Source: Xanthomonas sp. SI
Lineage (GTDB): Bacteria > Pseudomonadota > Gammaproteobacteria > Xanthomonadales > Xanthomonadaceae
Assembly (NCBI RefSeq): GCF_014236855.1
Contig: NZ_CP051261.1
Location: 4,278,001 to 4,342,000 of the forward strand
Length of the DNA: 64,000 nt
Reading direction: 5' to 3'
Shown piece after piece: positions 21,884 through 30,911 of the stretch. The translations under genes and the position numbers were made by a program. The notes under the pieces were generated by a model. The model was not told where the DNA came from, ran no database searches, and worked only from the letters and a program-made list of their open reading frames with translations. Position 1 is the stretch's first letter. Every line of letters begins with the position of its first letter.

Positions 21884-22369
21884 ATGACCGCCGCGTCCAC
21901 TGCCACCGCCACCGCTTCCCGTCCGCGCGCGCTGCTGCCGTGGCGGCTCCTGGCGCTGTTCTACGATGCCTGGCCGGTGCTGGCGCTGTGGTTCGCGATC
22001 TCGGCGCTGTTCACCCTGGGCTACACCCTCGAAGGCCACGCGCCGCGCGAAAACATCCCTCCGTTCAGCACCTTGCAGTGGCTATTGTGGCTGTGTTGCT
22101 GGCTGGCGGCGGGGCTGTACGCGACGCTGAGCTGGCGCCGCGGCGGCCAGACCCTGGGCATGCGCCCGTGGCGGCTGCGCCTGCACGGCGCCGATGGCGG
22201 CACGCCGAGCTGGGGCGCTCTGTGGCGGCGCTATCTGGTCGGCACGCTGTCGCTGCTGCTGGGCGGGCTGGGGTTCTGGTGGGCGCTGTTCGATCGCGAA
22301 CGGTTGACGTGGCACGACCGTGCCAGCGGCACGCGGCTGGTTCGGCTTCCGAAGCAAAAAAAGCCCTGA
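21884..22369 (+). CDS. RDD family integral membrane protein
   Basis: Small polytopic inner-membrane protein of unknown function; RDD members have been linked to transport but no substrate is inferred here. The 161-residue product has hydrophobic segments around residues 20-45, 60-85 and 115-140. The family signature is seen as the conserved Asp of LFYDAWPVL in the first segment and the GGQTLGMRPWRLRL segment followed by RRYLVGT. The ATG at 21884 is preferred; a GTG two codons earlier at 21878 is possible. It is transcribed away from xerD and converges on the GNAT gene, in a neighbourhood (xerD, lptFG, pepA) often seen in Xanthomonadaceae. Confidence 0.8.
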   Translation: MTAASTATATASRPRALLPWRLLALFYDAWPVLALWFAISALFTLGYTLEGHAPRENIPPFSTLQWLLWLCCWLAAGLYATLSWRRGGQTLGMRPWRLRLHGADGGTPSWGALWRRYLVGTLSLLLGGLGFWWALFDRERLTWHDRASGTRLVRLPKQKKP

Positions 22370-22482
22370 CCGCAACGCATGGGCGCGCGGCGGCGCGGCG
22401 AGCTACGTTGGTGAGCCATTGCTGCTGCGATGACGCCTAAGCCGGCTCGGCTGGCGCGCCGCAGCAGTTGGAACTTCCGGCG

Positions 22483-23034
22483 CTAAAGCCACTTCGTCAG
22501 AAGCGCTGCCTGCTCCGCTGTGCGCTGCGCCCCGACGTAGCCCAATGCGGCGAACAAAGCCAACGATGCCGCATTGCCGGCATCGATGTCGGCCTCCAGC
22601 CGGACCAAGCAAAGCCGCTCCTTCGCGAACGCCTGCACCGCGCCAACCGCTTCGCGCATGACACCCTGCCGCCAGTGCGCCGCTGCCAGCAGGCAGCCCA
22701 CTTCCGCCATGGTGTCGCGGAAGTTGTGCAGTCCCACGGTGCCGATCAACGCATCGTCGGACCTGCGGGCGATGCCCCACTCGATCGCCTGGTCCGCGCT
22801 GAATCCCCGGGCCATGCTATCGATCGTCTGCACGTAGTGCTCGGCACGCGTGAACACGGGATCGGCGGCATGGCGCATCACCTGCGGATCGCCATAGATC
22901 GTGCGAAGGCTGTCCAGATCGGCGACGCGCACCTGCCGCAGCGACAGCCGGCCGGTCTGGAGCGAAGGAAACCCGACCGGCAGCCGACGCGACAGGCGTG
23001 AGCGCGGCTCGGGCTCGCAGGCGCCGCGACTCAA
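22483..23034 (-). CDS. GNAT family N-acetyltransferase (RimJ/RimL-like)
   Basis: Probable acetyl-CoA-dependent N-acetyltransferase, substrate unknown. The 183-residue product begins with LQTGRLSLRQVRVADLDSL, the usual opening of RimJ/RimL proteins. It has the central EWGIARRSDDALIGTVGLHNF strand and a HWRQGVMREAVGAVQAFA acetyl-CoA-binding region. Near the end an N-A-x-S-L-x-x-F-x-x-L-G-Y motif is present. The best start is a TTG at 23034 that overlaps the lptG stop as TTGA; a CTG further in is possible. This places it as the third gene of an lptF-lptG unit. Confidence 0.82.
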   Translation of the reverse strand: MSRGACEPEPRSRLSRRLPVGFPSLQTGRLSLRQVRVADLDSLRTIYGDPQVMRHAADPVFTRAEHYVQTIDSMARGFSADQAIEWGIARRSDDALIGTVGLHNFRDTMAEVGCLLAAAHWRQGVMREAVGAVQAFAKERLCLVRLEADIDAGNAASLALFAALGYVGAQRTAEQAALLTKWL

Positions 23035-24137
23035 CTGCTGCGTTTGCGGAACAACAGCCACGACACGGTCAGCATCACCAGTGGCGGCAACGCGTAGGCG
23101 ATGCGGTAGTCGAACTTGAGCGCGCCGGCCATGCGCCCGAAGAACAGCTGCAGCAGCCAGAACACCAGCGCGAACAGGATGCCCAGGAACAGGCGCTTGC
23201 CCATGCCGCCGCTGCGCAGCGCGCCGAACGCGAACGGAATGGCGGCGAAGCACAGCGCCAGCACGTTGACCGGGTAGAACCAGCGGCTCCAGTACTGGTC
23301 CTCGTAGTCGCGCGCGTCCAGGCCGTTGCGGCGGCGGTACTCGATGCTGGTGTGCAGGTCGTGCGCGGACAGGTTGCGCGGCTTGGCCAGGCCCGAGGCT
23401 AGCGCGGCGGCATCCAGCCGCGAGGCCCACGGCAGGCTGTCGAACTTCTCGCGCTGCACCGAGCGCTCGGCGAAGGTGTCGCGGTAGGCCTGCTTCAGGG
23501 TCCAGCCGCTGCTGCGGTGCTCTGCGGTGGTGGCGTGGGTCAGCGAGGCCAGGCGCCCGGCCTGGTCCAGCGTGTACAGGCGCACGTCGCGCAACTCCAG
23601 CCAGGTACCGCCGTTGCCTTCCAGGTGTTCCTCGCCGGCCTGCGCGTTGAGGAAGGTGTCGCCCTCGCGCGCCCACACCCCGGAATAGCGGGCCATGCTC
23701 ATGTTGCCGTTGTACTTGGCGTTGGCCTTGATCGTGTCGGCCTGGTTCTGCGCCCACGGCGCCAGGGTCTCGCCGCTGACCACCATCGCCACGGTCAGCA
23801 GCAACATCGTCGCCGCCGCGGCCACGCTCAGCCGCGGCCGCGACAGGCCCAGTGCGCGCAGCGCGGTCAGTTCGGAGGTGGCCGCCAGCTGCCCCAGGCC
23901 CATCAGCACGCCGATCACCGCGCCGGTCGGGAACAGGGTGTAGGCGCGCCGCGGCACGGTGTAGGCGACGAACGCCACGGCGTGGCCGAGGCTGTAGCTG
24001 CCCTTGCCGATGTCCTTGAATTCGTTGGACAAGGCCATGATCACGTCGAGCCCGAGCAGGACCGCCCAGGTCAGCAGGACGGTGCCGAGCACGGCACGGC
24101 CGACGTAGACGTCGTGCAGGTTCGGGCGCAGCCTCAT
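23031..24137 (-). CDS. lptG: LPS export ABC transporter permease LptG
   Basis: Inner-membrane permease that with LptF and the LptB ATPase extracts LPS from the inner membrane and feeds it to LptC/LptA. The 368-residue product has an N-terminal membrane segment pair, a coupling region TSELTALRALGLS, a large periplasmic beta-jellyroll (about 130-270) and three C-terminal membrane segments (PVNVLALCFAAIPFAF, LFLGILFALVFWLL and the end of the chain). The ATG at 24137 overlaps the lptF stop as ATGA. LPS genes elsewhere in the window make the substrate. Confidence 0.94.
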   Translation of the reverse strand: MRLRPNLHDVYVGRAVLGTVLLTWAVLLGLDVIMALSNEFKDIGKGSYSLGHAVAFVAYTVPRRAYTLFPTGAVIGVLMGLGQLAATSELTALRALGLSRPRLSVAAAATMLLLTVAMVVSGETLAPWAQNQADTIKANAKYNGNMSMARYSGVWAREGDTFLNAQAGEEHLEGNGGTWLELRDVRLYTLDQAGRLASLTHATTAEHRSSGWTLKQAYRDTFAERSVQREKFDSLPWASRLDAAALASGLAKPRNLSAHDLHTSIEYRRRNGLDARDYEDQYWSRWFYPVNVLALCFAAIPFAFGALRSGGMGKRLFLGILFALVFWLLQLFFGRMAGALKFDYRIAYALPPLVMLTVSWLLFRKRSS

Positions 24138-25219
24138 GCCGCCTGCCTCCGCGGCCGCGACAGCTGGCCGTCGCGCAGATAGGTCCACACCGCCAGCACC
24201 AGCAGCGGCACGGTCAGCCACCACAGGCCCAGCGCGCGCGGCAGCTTGTCGGTGCTCAGCCACTGGGTGCCGATGAACATCAGGTTGGTGCCGACCAGGT
24301 AGGCCAGGAACGCCAGCATGATCCGGCCGTAGCGCTGCTGCCGCGGCGAACTGCGCGACAGTGGCAGGGTCAGCAGGGCGAAGGCCAGCGCCAGCAGCGG
24401 CGGGGCGATGCGCGCGTGCAGCTGCGCATTGGCCTGCGGCCGCGGGTCGCCGATCAGCTTGGCGGTGGGCAGCAGCTCCGGATCGTCGTCCTTGCGCGCC
24501 TCGCTGCGGTCCGGCAGGGCCACGTCGTTGCTGACGTAGCGCATCAGCCGGTAGTCCATGTCGTCGCCGGCCAGCGGCCCTTCCACGCGGTAGCCGTCCT
24601 CCAGGCGCAGGTAGCGGTCGGCCTTGCCTTCGAAGAACATCGCGCCGCGCTGCGCGGTGACCACGTCCAGGCGGCCGTCCTTCTGCCGCTGCATGAACAC
24701 CTTGCCCAGCTTGGTGCCGTCGCCGGACAGGGTACTGATGTAGACGATGCCGCCGTCGGACAGCGGGGTGAAGCGCCCGGCCTCCAGGCCCGCCATCAGC
24801 AGGCTGCGGTTGGCTTCGTCGATCAGCCGGTCGGAGGTGCGGTCGGCCCAGGGACCCAGCCACAGCGAGCACAGCCCGACCAGGACCACCACCGGCACCA
24901 CCAGCATCAGGATCGGCCGCAGCAGGCGCCGCGGGCCGACGCCGATGGCGGTGATCACCGCCATTTCCGAGTCGCGGTACAGCCGCGCCAGCGCCAGCAG
25001 CAGGCCCAGCATCAGCGCCAGCGGCAGGATCAGCGGCAGATACACCACGAACTGCAGGCCCAACTGGGAAAACAGCAACTTGGCCGGGATGCGGCCATCG
25101 GCGATGTTGCCCAGGATGTCGACCAGCACGCCGCCGACGCTGACCACCAGCAGGACGATGAGGGTGGCCAAGAAGCTCTGGATGAAATCGCGCAGCAGGT
25201 ATCGATCGAGCTTCGGCAT
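24134..25219 (-). CDS. lptF: LPS export ABC transporter permease LptF
   Basis: Partner permease of LptG. The 361-residue protein starts MPKLDRYLLRDFIQSF, the typical LptF N-terminus, and has six predicted membrane segments split by a periplasmic beta-jellyroll domain (about 125-265). The coupling segment is RDSEMAVITAIGVGPRRLLRP. It is the first gene of the lptF-lptG-GNAT unit and is divergent from pepA, sharing a 108-bp promoter region, an arrangement (pepA against lptF) conserved widely in gammaproteobacteria. Confidence 0.95.
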   Translation of the reverse strand: MPKLDRYLLRDFIQSFLATLIVLLVVSVGGVLVDILGNIADGRIPAKLLFSQLGLQFVVYLPLILPLALMLGLLLALARLYRDSEMAVITAIGVGPRRLLRPILMLVVPVVVLVGLCSLWLGPWADRTSDRLIDEANRSLLMAGLEAGRFTPLSDGGIVYISTLSGDGTKLGKVFMQRQKDGRLDVVTAQRGAMFFEGKADRYLRLEDGYRVEGPLAGDDMDYRLMRYVSNDVALPDRSEARKDDDPELLPTAKLIGDPRPQANAQLHARIAPPLLALAFALLTLPLSRSSPRQQRYGRIMLAFLAYLVGTNLMFIGTQWLSTDKLPRALGLWWLTVPLLVLAVWTYLRDGQLSRPRRQAA

Positions 25220-25327
25220 GGGGGTGGGTTGATTTAAACTCTCGGATTCGTTCGCGGCGGAGCCAGCCTAACCCGGCTGGACGTAAACAGCCCGCGATTG
25301 TACGGATTTGCCAACGGAATCTGATCA
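25220..25327. promoter_or_regulatory. Divergent promoter region lptF / pepA
   Basis: The 108 bp between the divergent starts contain an inverted repeat CCAGCC (25263-25268) and GGCTGG (25275-25280). A TACAAT hexamer on the minus strand near 25298 is a possible -10 for lptF. No strong -35 was found. Confidence 0.4.
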
Positions 25328-26812
25328 ATGGCCCTGGAATTCACCCTGAACCACGACGCCCCGGCTACTGCGGCGTTCGATTGCATCGTCGTCGGCGTGT
25401 TCGCCGACAAGCGCCTGTCGCCCGCCGCCCAGGCCCTGGATGCGGCCAGCGGCGGACGCCTGACGGCCCTGGCCGGCCGCGGCGACCTCAGCGGCAAGAC
25501 CGGCGCCAGCGCGCTGCTGCACGACCTGCCCGGGGTGACCGCGCCGCGCGTGCTGGTGGTCGGCCTGGGCGAGGCCGCCAAGTTCGGCGTGCCGCAGTAC
25601 CTGAAAGCGGTCGGCGACGCGGCGCGCGCGCTGAAGAGCGGGCCGGCGGCCAAGGCGCTGTTCACCCTGTCCGAACTGGAGATCAAGGGCCGCGACCAGG
25701 CCTGGGCGATCCGCCAGGCGGTGATCGCCAGCGACCACGCCTGCTACCGCTACACCGCCACCCTGGGCAAGAAGAAGCCCGACGACAGCGGCCTGGCCAG
25801 CCTGGCCGTGCTCGGCGAGGACGCCACCGCGCTGGCCCAGGGCCAGGCCATCGCCGCCGGCGTGAAATTCGCCCGCGAGCTCGGCAACCTGCCGCCGAAC
25901 CTGTGCACCCCGGCCTATCTGGCCGAAACCGCCGCGGCGTTCGCCCACGGCATCGACGGCGCCGAGGCCGAGATCCTCGACGAGACGCAGATGAAGGAAC
26001 TGGGCATGGGCTCGCTGCTGGCGGTGGCGCGCGGCTCGGCCAACCGCCCGCGGCTGCTGGTGCTGAAGTGGAACGGCGGCGGCGACGCCAAGCCCTACGT
26101 GCTGGTCGGCAAGGGCATCACCTTCGATACCGGCGGCGTCAACCTGAAGACCCAGGGCGGCATCGAGGAGATGAAGTACGACATGTGCGGCGGCGCCAAC
26201 GTCATCGGCACCTTCGTCGCCACCGCCACCGCGCGCCTGCCGCTGAACCTGGTGGTGGTGGTGCCGGCGGTTGAGAACGCGATCGACGGCGACGCCTACC
26301 GCCCCTCCGACGTGATCACCAGCATGTCCGGCAAGACCATCGAGGTCGGCAACACCGACGCCGAAGGCCGCCTGATCCTGTGCGACGCGCTGACCTACGC
26401 CGAACGCTTCAACCCCGAGGCGCTGATCGACGTGGCCACCCTGACCGGCGCCTGCATGGTCGCGCTCGGCCACCAGACCGCCGGCCTGATGAGCAAGCAC
26501 GACGACCTGGCCAACGAACTGCTGGCCGCCGGCGAACACGTGTTCGACCGCGCCTGGCGCCTGCCGCTGTGGGACGAATACCAGGGCCTGCTCGATTCCA
26601 GCTTCGCCGACGTCTACAACATCGGCGGCCGCTGGGCCGGCGCCATCACCGCCGGCTGCTTCCTGTCGCGCTTCACCGAAGGCCAGCGCTGGGCGCACCT
26701 GGACATCGCCGGCGTGGCCAGCGACGAAGGCAAGCGCGGCATGGCCACCGGCCGGCCAGTGGGGTTGTTGTCGCAGTGGTTGCTGGACCGCGCCGCAGGC
26801 GGCGCGGCGTGA
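25328..26812 (+). CDS. pepA: Leucyl aminopeptidase PepA (M17)
   Basis: Cytosolic dinuclear-metal aminopeptidase that removes N-terminal residues in peptide turnover; in E. coli it also serves as an XerCD accessory DNA-binding protein. The 494-residue product has an N-terminal macro-like domain (1-160) and a C-terminal catalytic domain. The active-site Lys lies in [11 protein letters not shown], and the metal-binding signature NTDAEGRL is at about residues 341-348. The DMCGG segment is also present. A REP-like doublet starts directly after its stop codon and separates it from holC. Confidence 0.95.
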   Translation: MALEFTLNHDAPATAAFDCIVVGVFADKRLSPAAQALDAASGGRLTALAGRGDLSGKTGASALLHDLPGVTAPRVLVVGLGEAAKFGVPQYLKAVGDAARALKSGPAAKALFTLSELEIKGRDQAWAIRQAVIASDHACYRYTATLGKKKPDDSGLASLAVLGEDATALAQGQAIAAGVKFARELGNLPPNLCTPAYLAETAAAFAHGIDGAEAEILDETQMKELGMGSLLAVARGSANRPRLLVLKWNGGGDAKPYVLVGKGITFDTGGVNLKTQGGIEEMKYDMCGGANVIGTFVATATARLPLNLVVVVPAVENAIDGDAYRPSDVITSMSGKTIEVGNTDAEGRLILCDALTYAERFNPEALIDVATLTGACMVALGHQTAGLMSKHDDLANELLAAGEHVFDRAWRLPLWDEYQGLLDSSFADVYNIGGRWAGAITAGCFLSRFTEGQRWAHLDIAGVASDEGKRGMATGRPVGLLSQWLLDRAAGGAA

Positions 26813-26930
26813 TTGGGGATTCGGGATTGGGGATTCGTGAAAAGCACCTCCCCTTTTCCCCCGTCCCGCACCATCCGCCGACGATCGTGACCTGCGTTAG
26901 CCAATCCCCAATCCCGAACAGCGAATCCCC
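26813..26930. repeat. REP-like doublet between pepA and holC
   Basis: Left arm TTGGGGATTCGGGATTGGGG (26813-26832) starts on the base after the pepA stop. Right arm CCAATCCCCAATCCCGAA (26901-26918) plus GCGAATCCCC ends 7 bp before the holC ATG. The arms are inverted repeats around about 60 bp. Confidence 0.8.
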
Positions 26931-26936
26931 GCTCTG

Positions 26937-27359
26937 ATGCGCGCCGATTTCTACCTGATCGCCAAGCCGCGCTTCCTCACCGAGCCGCTGCGGCTGGTCT
27001 GCGAGCTGGCGCGCAAGGCCAACGACGCCAACCTGTGGACGTTGGTGCTGGCGCGCGACGAGGCGCAGGCCGAGGAGCTGGACGAGCTGTTGTGGGCGTT
27101 CGACCCGGATGCCTACATCCCGCACCAGATCGCCGGCGCCGATGTCGACGAGGAAGAGGCGCAGGTGCTGATCGTCCCGCCCGGCGTGGAAGCGCCGTCG
27201 CGCGCGCTGGTGATCAACCTGCGCGACGACGCCTACCTCGGCACCTGCGAGCGCGTGCTGGAAGTGGTGCCGGCCGACCCCGCCGCGCGCGAGCCGCTGC
27301 GCGAACGCTGGAAACAGTACAAGGCGCTGGGCTTCGAGGTCAGCAAGTACGACATGTGA
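26937..27359 (+). CDS. holC: DNA polymerase III chi subunit HolC
   Basis: Clamp-loader accessory subunit; chi contacts SSB and, through psi, the gamma complex. The 140-residue product starts [13 protein letters not shown] and shows the chi fold: helix with [32 protein letters not shown], then [10 protein letters not shown] and the LIVPPG strand. This resembles E. coli HolC, as does the pepA-holC-valS order. The start codon follows directly after a REP-like arm and has no recognisable ribosome binding site. Confidence 0.93.
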   Translation: MRADFYLIAKPRFLTEPLRLVCELARKANDANLWTLVLARDEAQAEELDELLWAFDPDAYIPHQIAGADVDEEEAQVLIVPPGVEAPSRALVINLRDDAYLGTCERVLEVVPADPAAREPLRERWKQYKALGFEVSKYDM

Positions 27360-27360
27360 T

Positions 27361-27470
27361 GGAGCCGGGATTGGGCATTGGAGATTCGGGATGGATCCCT
27401 GCCCTGTCCCCCTTCATCGGCATGGCACCGCAACGAATCCCGAATCACGAATCCCCAATCCCGGCTCCCC
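27361..27470. repeat. REP-like doublet between holC and valS with perfect 15-bp terminal inverted repeats
   Basis: GGAGCCGGGATTGGG at 27361-27375 is the exact reverse complement of 27454-27468. The inner arms carry further GATTCGGGA/GAATCCCGAATC repeats. It occupies the whole holC-valS gap, leaving no room for an independent ribosome binding site upstream of valS. Confidence 0.88.
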
Positions 27471-27471
27471 A

Positions 27472-30375
27472 ATGACCACCCTCGCCCCCAGCTACGACCC
27501 CACCTCCTTCGAATCGCGCCTGTACGCCCAGTGGGAAGCGGCCGGCTATTTCAAGCCGTCCGGGCAGGGCGAGCCGTACACGGTGCTGCTGCCGCCGCCG
27601 AACGTGACCGGCACCCTGCACATGGGCCACGCCTTCCAGCAGACGCTGATGGACGCGCTGGTGCGCTACCACCGCATGCGCGGCTTCGACACGTTGTGGC
27701 AGGTCGGCAGCGACCACGCCGGCATCGCCACCGAGATGGTGGTGTCGCGCAACCTGACGCTGGCAGGCAAGGGCGAGACCCGCGACTCGCTGGGGCGCGA
27801 GGGCTTCATCGCCAAGGTGTGGGAATGGAAGGCGCAGTCGGGCGACACCATCGAGCGGCAGATGCGCCGCCTGGGCACCTCCAGCGACTGGTCGCGCAGC
27901 ACCTTCACCATGGACCCGCAGCCGTCGGCGGCGGTGGTCGAGGCGTTCGTGCGCTGGCACGAACAGGGCCTGATCTACCGCGGCCAGCGCCTGGTCAACT
28001 GGGATCCGGTGCTGAAGACCGCGATCTCCGACCTGGAAGTGGAGAACGTCGAGGAAGACGGCTTCCTGTGGTCGATCGCCTACACACTCGAGGACGGCGC
28101 CAGCTACGAGCACGTCGAGCACGATGCCGACGGCAACGAGACCCTGCGCGAGACCCGCGACTATCTGGTGGTGGCCACCACGCGTCCGGAAACCCTGCTC
28201 GGCGACACCGCGGTGATGGTGCATCCGCAGGACGCGCGCTACGCGCACCTGATCGGCAAGACGGTGACGCTGCCGCTGACCGGCCGCCAGGTGCCGGTGA
28301 TCGGCGACGACTACGTGGACCGCGCGTTCGGCACCGGCGTGGTCAAGGTGACCCCGGCGCACGATTTCAACGATTACCAGGTCGGCGTGCGCCACAGCCT
28401 GCCGATGATCAATCTGTTCACCCCGACCGCGGCGATCAACGACAACGCGCCGCAGAAGTACCGTGGCCTGGACCGCTACGACGCGCGCAAGGCGGTGCTG
28501 GCCGACCTGGAGGAACTCGGCATCCTGGTCGAGACCAAGCCGCACAAGCTGCAGGTGCCGCGCGGCGACCGCACCGGCCAGGTGATCGAGCCCTACCTCA
28601 CCGACCAGTGGTTCGTGAAGATGGACGCGCTGGCCAAACGCGGCCTGGAATTGGTCGAGTCGGGCCAGGTCACGTTCGTGCCGCCGAACTGGATCAACAC
28701 CTATCGCCACTGGATGGACAACATCCAGGACTGGTGCATCAGCCGCCAGCTGTGGTGGGGCCATCGCATTCCGGCGTGGTTCGACGACGCCGGCAACTGC
28801 TACGTAGGCCGCGACGAGGCCGAGGCGCGTGCGAAGAATGGCCTCGGCACCGATGTCGCCCTGCACCAGGACAGCGACGTGCTGGAGACCTGGTTCTCCG
28901 CGCAGCTGTGGCCGTTCTCGACGATGGGCTGGCCCGATCCGCAGGCGATGGCCGAGCGCGGCTTCGAGCGCTACCTGCCGTCGAGCGTGCTGGTCACCGG
29001 CTTCGACATCATCTTCTTCTGGGTGGCGCGGATGATCATGGCCACCGACAGCTTCACCGGCCAGGTGCCGTTCCGCGACGTGTACATCACCGGCTTGATC
29101 CGCGACAAGGACGGGCAGAAGATGTCCAAGTCCAAGGGCAACGTGCTCGATCCGCTGGACATCATCGACGGCATCAGCATCGAGGACCTGGTCGCCAAGC
29201 GCACCACCGGGCTGATGCAGCCGCGCATGGCCGAGAAGATCGAGAAGGCCACGCGCAAGGAATTCCCCGAGGGCATCATCGCCCACGGCGCCGACGCGCT
29301 GCGCTTCACCATCGCCGCGTTGGCCGGCCACGGCCGCGACATCAAGTTCGACCTCGGTCGCGCCGAGGGCTACAAGAATTTCTGCAACAAGTTGTGGAAT
29401 GCCAGCCGATTCGTGCTGATGAACACGCGCCCCGAGGATCCCGCGGCGGCGACAGCGACAAACGCGTCGCCACGCGCCCAGATGGCGAACCATGCGGACA
29501 CCGCTTTGCATCAGGCCACGGGCAAGCACGTGCCGGTGACCGATGCCGAGAAGTGGATCCTGGTGCGGCTGGACAAGGTCGCCGCCGAGGCGCAGGCGCA
29601 TTACGCCGCCTACCGCTTCGACCTGCTTGCCCAGTCGCTGTACGAGTTCGCCTGGAACGAGTTCTGCGACTGGTTCCTGGAGCTGACCAAGCCGGCCTTG
29701 AACGGCGACGACGCCGCGGCCGCCGACAGCACTCGCCACACCCTGCTGCAGGTGCTGGAGACGCTGCTGCGCCTGCTGCATCCGCTGACCCCGTTCGTCA
29801 CCGAGGAACTGTGGCAGCAGGTGGCGCCGCGCCTGGGCATCGCCGCGCCGACCATCTCGCTGCAGCCGTATCCGCGCGCCGGCGACCTGGACGTGAGCGC
29901 CTACGCCGGTGCCGAAGCCGACATCGAGTGGCTCAAGGCGATGGTCTCGGCGCTGCGCCGGGTGCGCAGCGAACTCAACGTGCCGCCGTCCAAGCTGGTG
30001 CCGCTACTGCTGCAGGGCGGCCACGCCGAGGACCGCGCGCGGGTGGAACGCTTCGCCTCGCAGTTGAAGTTCCTGCTGCGGCTGGAGGCGATCCAGTGGC
30101 TGGACGCGGCGCAGGACGCACCGCCGGCCGCCGCCGCGATCGTCGGCGAGCTGCGGCTGCTGGTGCCGCTGGAAGGCCTGGTGGACCTGGACGCCGAGCG
30201 CACCCGCCTGGACAAGGAGATCGCCCGGGTCGGCGCCGAACAGGAAAAGAGCACGGCCAAGCTGGAGAAGTTCACCGACAAGGTGCCGGCGGCGGTGGTC
30301 GAGCAGGAACGCGTACGCCTGGCCGACTGGACTAAGCAGCTGGCCGGCCTGCGCGAGCAGCGCGCCAAACTGTAA
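27472..30375 (+). CDS. valS: Valyl-tRNA synthetase ValS
   Basis: Class I synthetase charging tRNA-Val. The 967-residue product starts [22 protein letters not shown] at 27472. The HIGH-type motif is [13 protein letters not shown] (about residues 41-53) and the KMSKS motif is near 549. The editing CP1 domain spans about 200-430 ([13 protein letters not shown]), and a C-terminal coiled coil follows about 900 ([18 protein letters not shown]). Near residues 653-690 there is an Ala/Thr-rich stretch of about 30 residues ([14 protein letters not shown]) between the catalytic core and anticodon-binding domain that is absent from E. coli ValS. The ATG lies 2 bp after a REP-like right arm. Confidence 0.96.
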   Translation: MTTLAPSYDPTSFESRLYAQWEAAGYFKPSGQGEPYTVLLPPPNVTGTLHMGHAFQQTLMDALVRYHRMRGFDTLWQVGSDHAGIATEMVVSRNLTLAGKGETRDSLGREGFIAKVWEWKAQSGDTIERQMRRLGTSSDWSRSTFTMDPQPSAAVVEAFVRWHEQGLIYRGQRLVNWDPVLKTAISDLEVENVEEDGFLWSIAYTLEDGASYEHVEHDADGNETLRETRDYLVVATTRPETLLGDTAVMVHPQDARYAHLIGKTVTLPLTGRQVPVIGDDYVDRAFGTGVVKVTPAHDFNDYQVGVRHSLPMINLFTPTAAINDNAPQKYRGLDRYDARKAVLADLEELGILVETKPHKLQVPRGDRTGQVIEPYLTDQWFVKMDALAKRGLELVESGQVTFVPPNWINTYRHWMDNIQDWCISRQLWWGHRIPAWFDDAGNCYVGRDEAEARAKNGLGTDVALHQDSDVLETWFSAQLWPFSTMGWPDPQAMAERGFERYLPSSVLVTGFDIIFFWVARMIMATDSFTGQVPFRDVYITGLIRDKDGQKMSKSKGNVLDPLDIIDGISIEDLVAKRTTGLMQPRMAEKIEKATRKEFPEGIIAHGADALRFTIAALAGHGRDIKFDLGRAEGYKNFCNKLWNASRFVLMNTRPEDPAAATATNASPRAQMANHADTALHQATGKHVPVTDAEKWILVRLDKVAAEAQAHYAAYRFDLLAQSLYEFAWNEFCDWFLELTKPALNGDDAAAADSTRHTLLQVLETLLRLLHPLTPFVTEELWQQVAPRLGIAAPTISLQPYPRAGDLDVSAYAGAEADIEWLKAMVSALRRVRSELNVPPSKLVPLLLQGGHAEDRARVERFASQLKFLLRLEAIQWLDAAQDAPPAAAAIVGELRLLVPLEGLVDLDAERTRLDKEIARVGAEQEKSTAKLEKFTDKVPAAVVEQERVRLADWTKQLAGLREQRAKL

Positions 30376-30396
30376 GTCGCGGACAGACCCCAGCGC

Positions 30397-30849
30397 ATGA
30401 AGCTGCGCGTGCCGCCGCCGCTGATCGTGGTCGCCGGCACGCTGTGCGCATGGGGTGCCGCACATATCTGGCCGGCGGCGACGTTGCTCCTGCCAGGTCA
30501 ACGCTCGCTGGGCGCGGCGGTGATCGTCGCCGGAGCGGTCGCCAACGTGGCGCCCAAGCTGCATTTTCGCCGCGCCGAGACCACGGTCAATCCGCTGCAT
30601 CCGCAGCGGGCCAGCGCCTTGGTGCAATCCGGACTGCATCGCTATTCGCGCAACCCCATGTACCTGGGACATGCGCTGATCCTGCTGAGCTGGATGCTGT
30701 GCCTCGGCCATCCGGCCGCAGGTCTTTCTCTGGTGTTCTATCTGCTGTACATCGATCGCGTACAGATTCCGCGCGAAGAAGCGGCATTAAGCGAACGCTT
30801 CAGCACCGATTACGCGGATTATTGCCGGCGCGTGCGCCGCTGGCTGTAG
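30397..30849 (+). CDS. Small membrane methyltransferase of the isoprenylcysteine methyltransferase (ICMT/PEMT-like) family
   Basis: Predicted integral-membrane methyltransferase; substrate unknown in bacteria. The 150-residue protein has four hydrophobic stretches (about 8-30, 35-52, 84-100, 105-120). It carries the family signature in its second half: a G-x-x-R-Y-S-R-N-P-M-Y-L-G-H segment for S-adenosylmethionine binding and, near the end, R-x-x-I-P-x-E-E-x-x-L-x-x-x-F-x-x-x-Y-x-x-Y. It starts 21 bp after valS, so it may be co-transcribed. Confidence 0.82.
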   Translation: MKLRVPPPLIVVAGTLCAWGAAHIWPAATLLLPGQRSLGAAVIVAGAVANVAPKLHFRRAETTVNPLHPQRASALVQSGLHRYSRNPMYLGHALILLSWMLCLGHPAAGLSLVFYLLYIDRVQIPREEAALSERFSTDYADYCRRVRRWL

Positions 30850-30875
30850 CGGGAATTCCGCGACACGACAATCGA

Positions 30876-30901
30876 CCGCCGCCCGGCATCGCGGGCGGCG
30901 G
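30876..30901. terminator. GC-rich hairpin between convergent genes
   Basis: Perfect 10-bp arms (30876-30885 and 30892-30901) with a 6-base loop lie between the membrane methyltransferase and the pectate lyase stops. It could serve both strands; there is no T-tract on either. Confidence 0.5.
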
Positions 30902-30911
30902 CCTGCAACAC

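Noticed and set aside
27445..29781. 778-codon frame antisense to valS
   Set aside because: Full overlap with valS, which carries HIGH and KMSKS motifs; no independent start signal.
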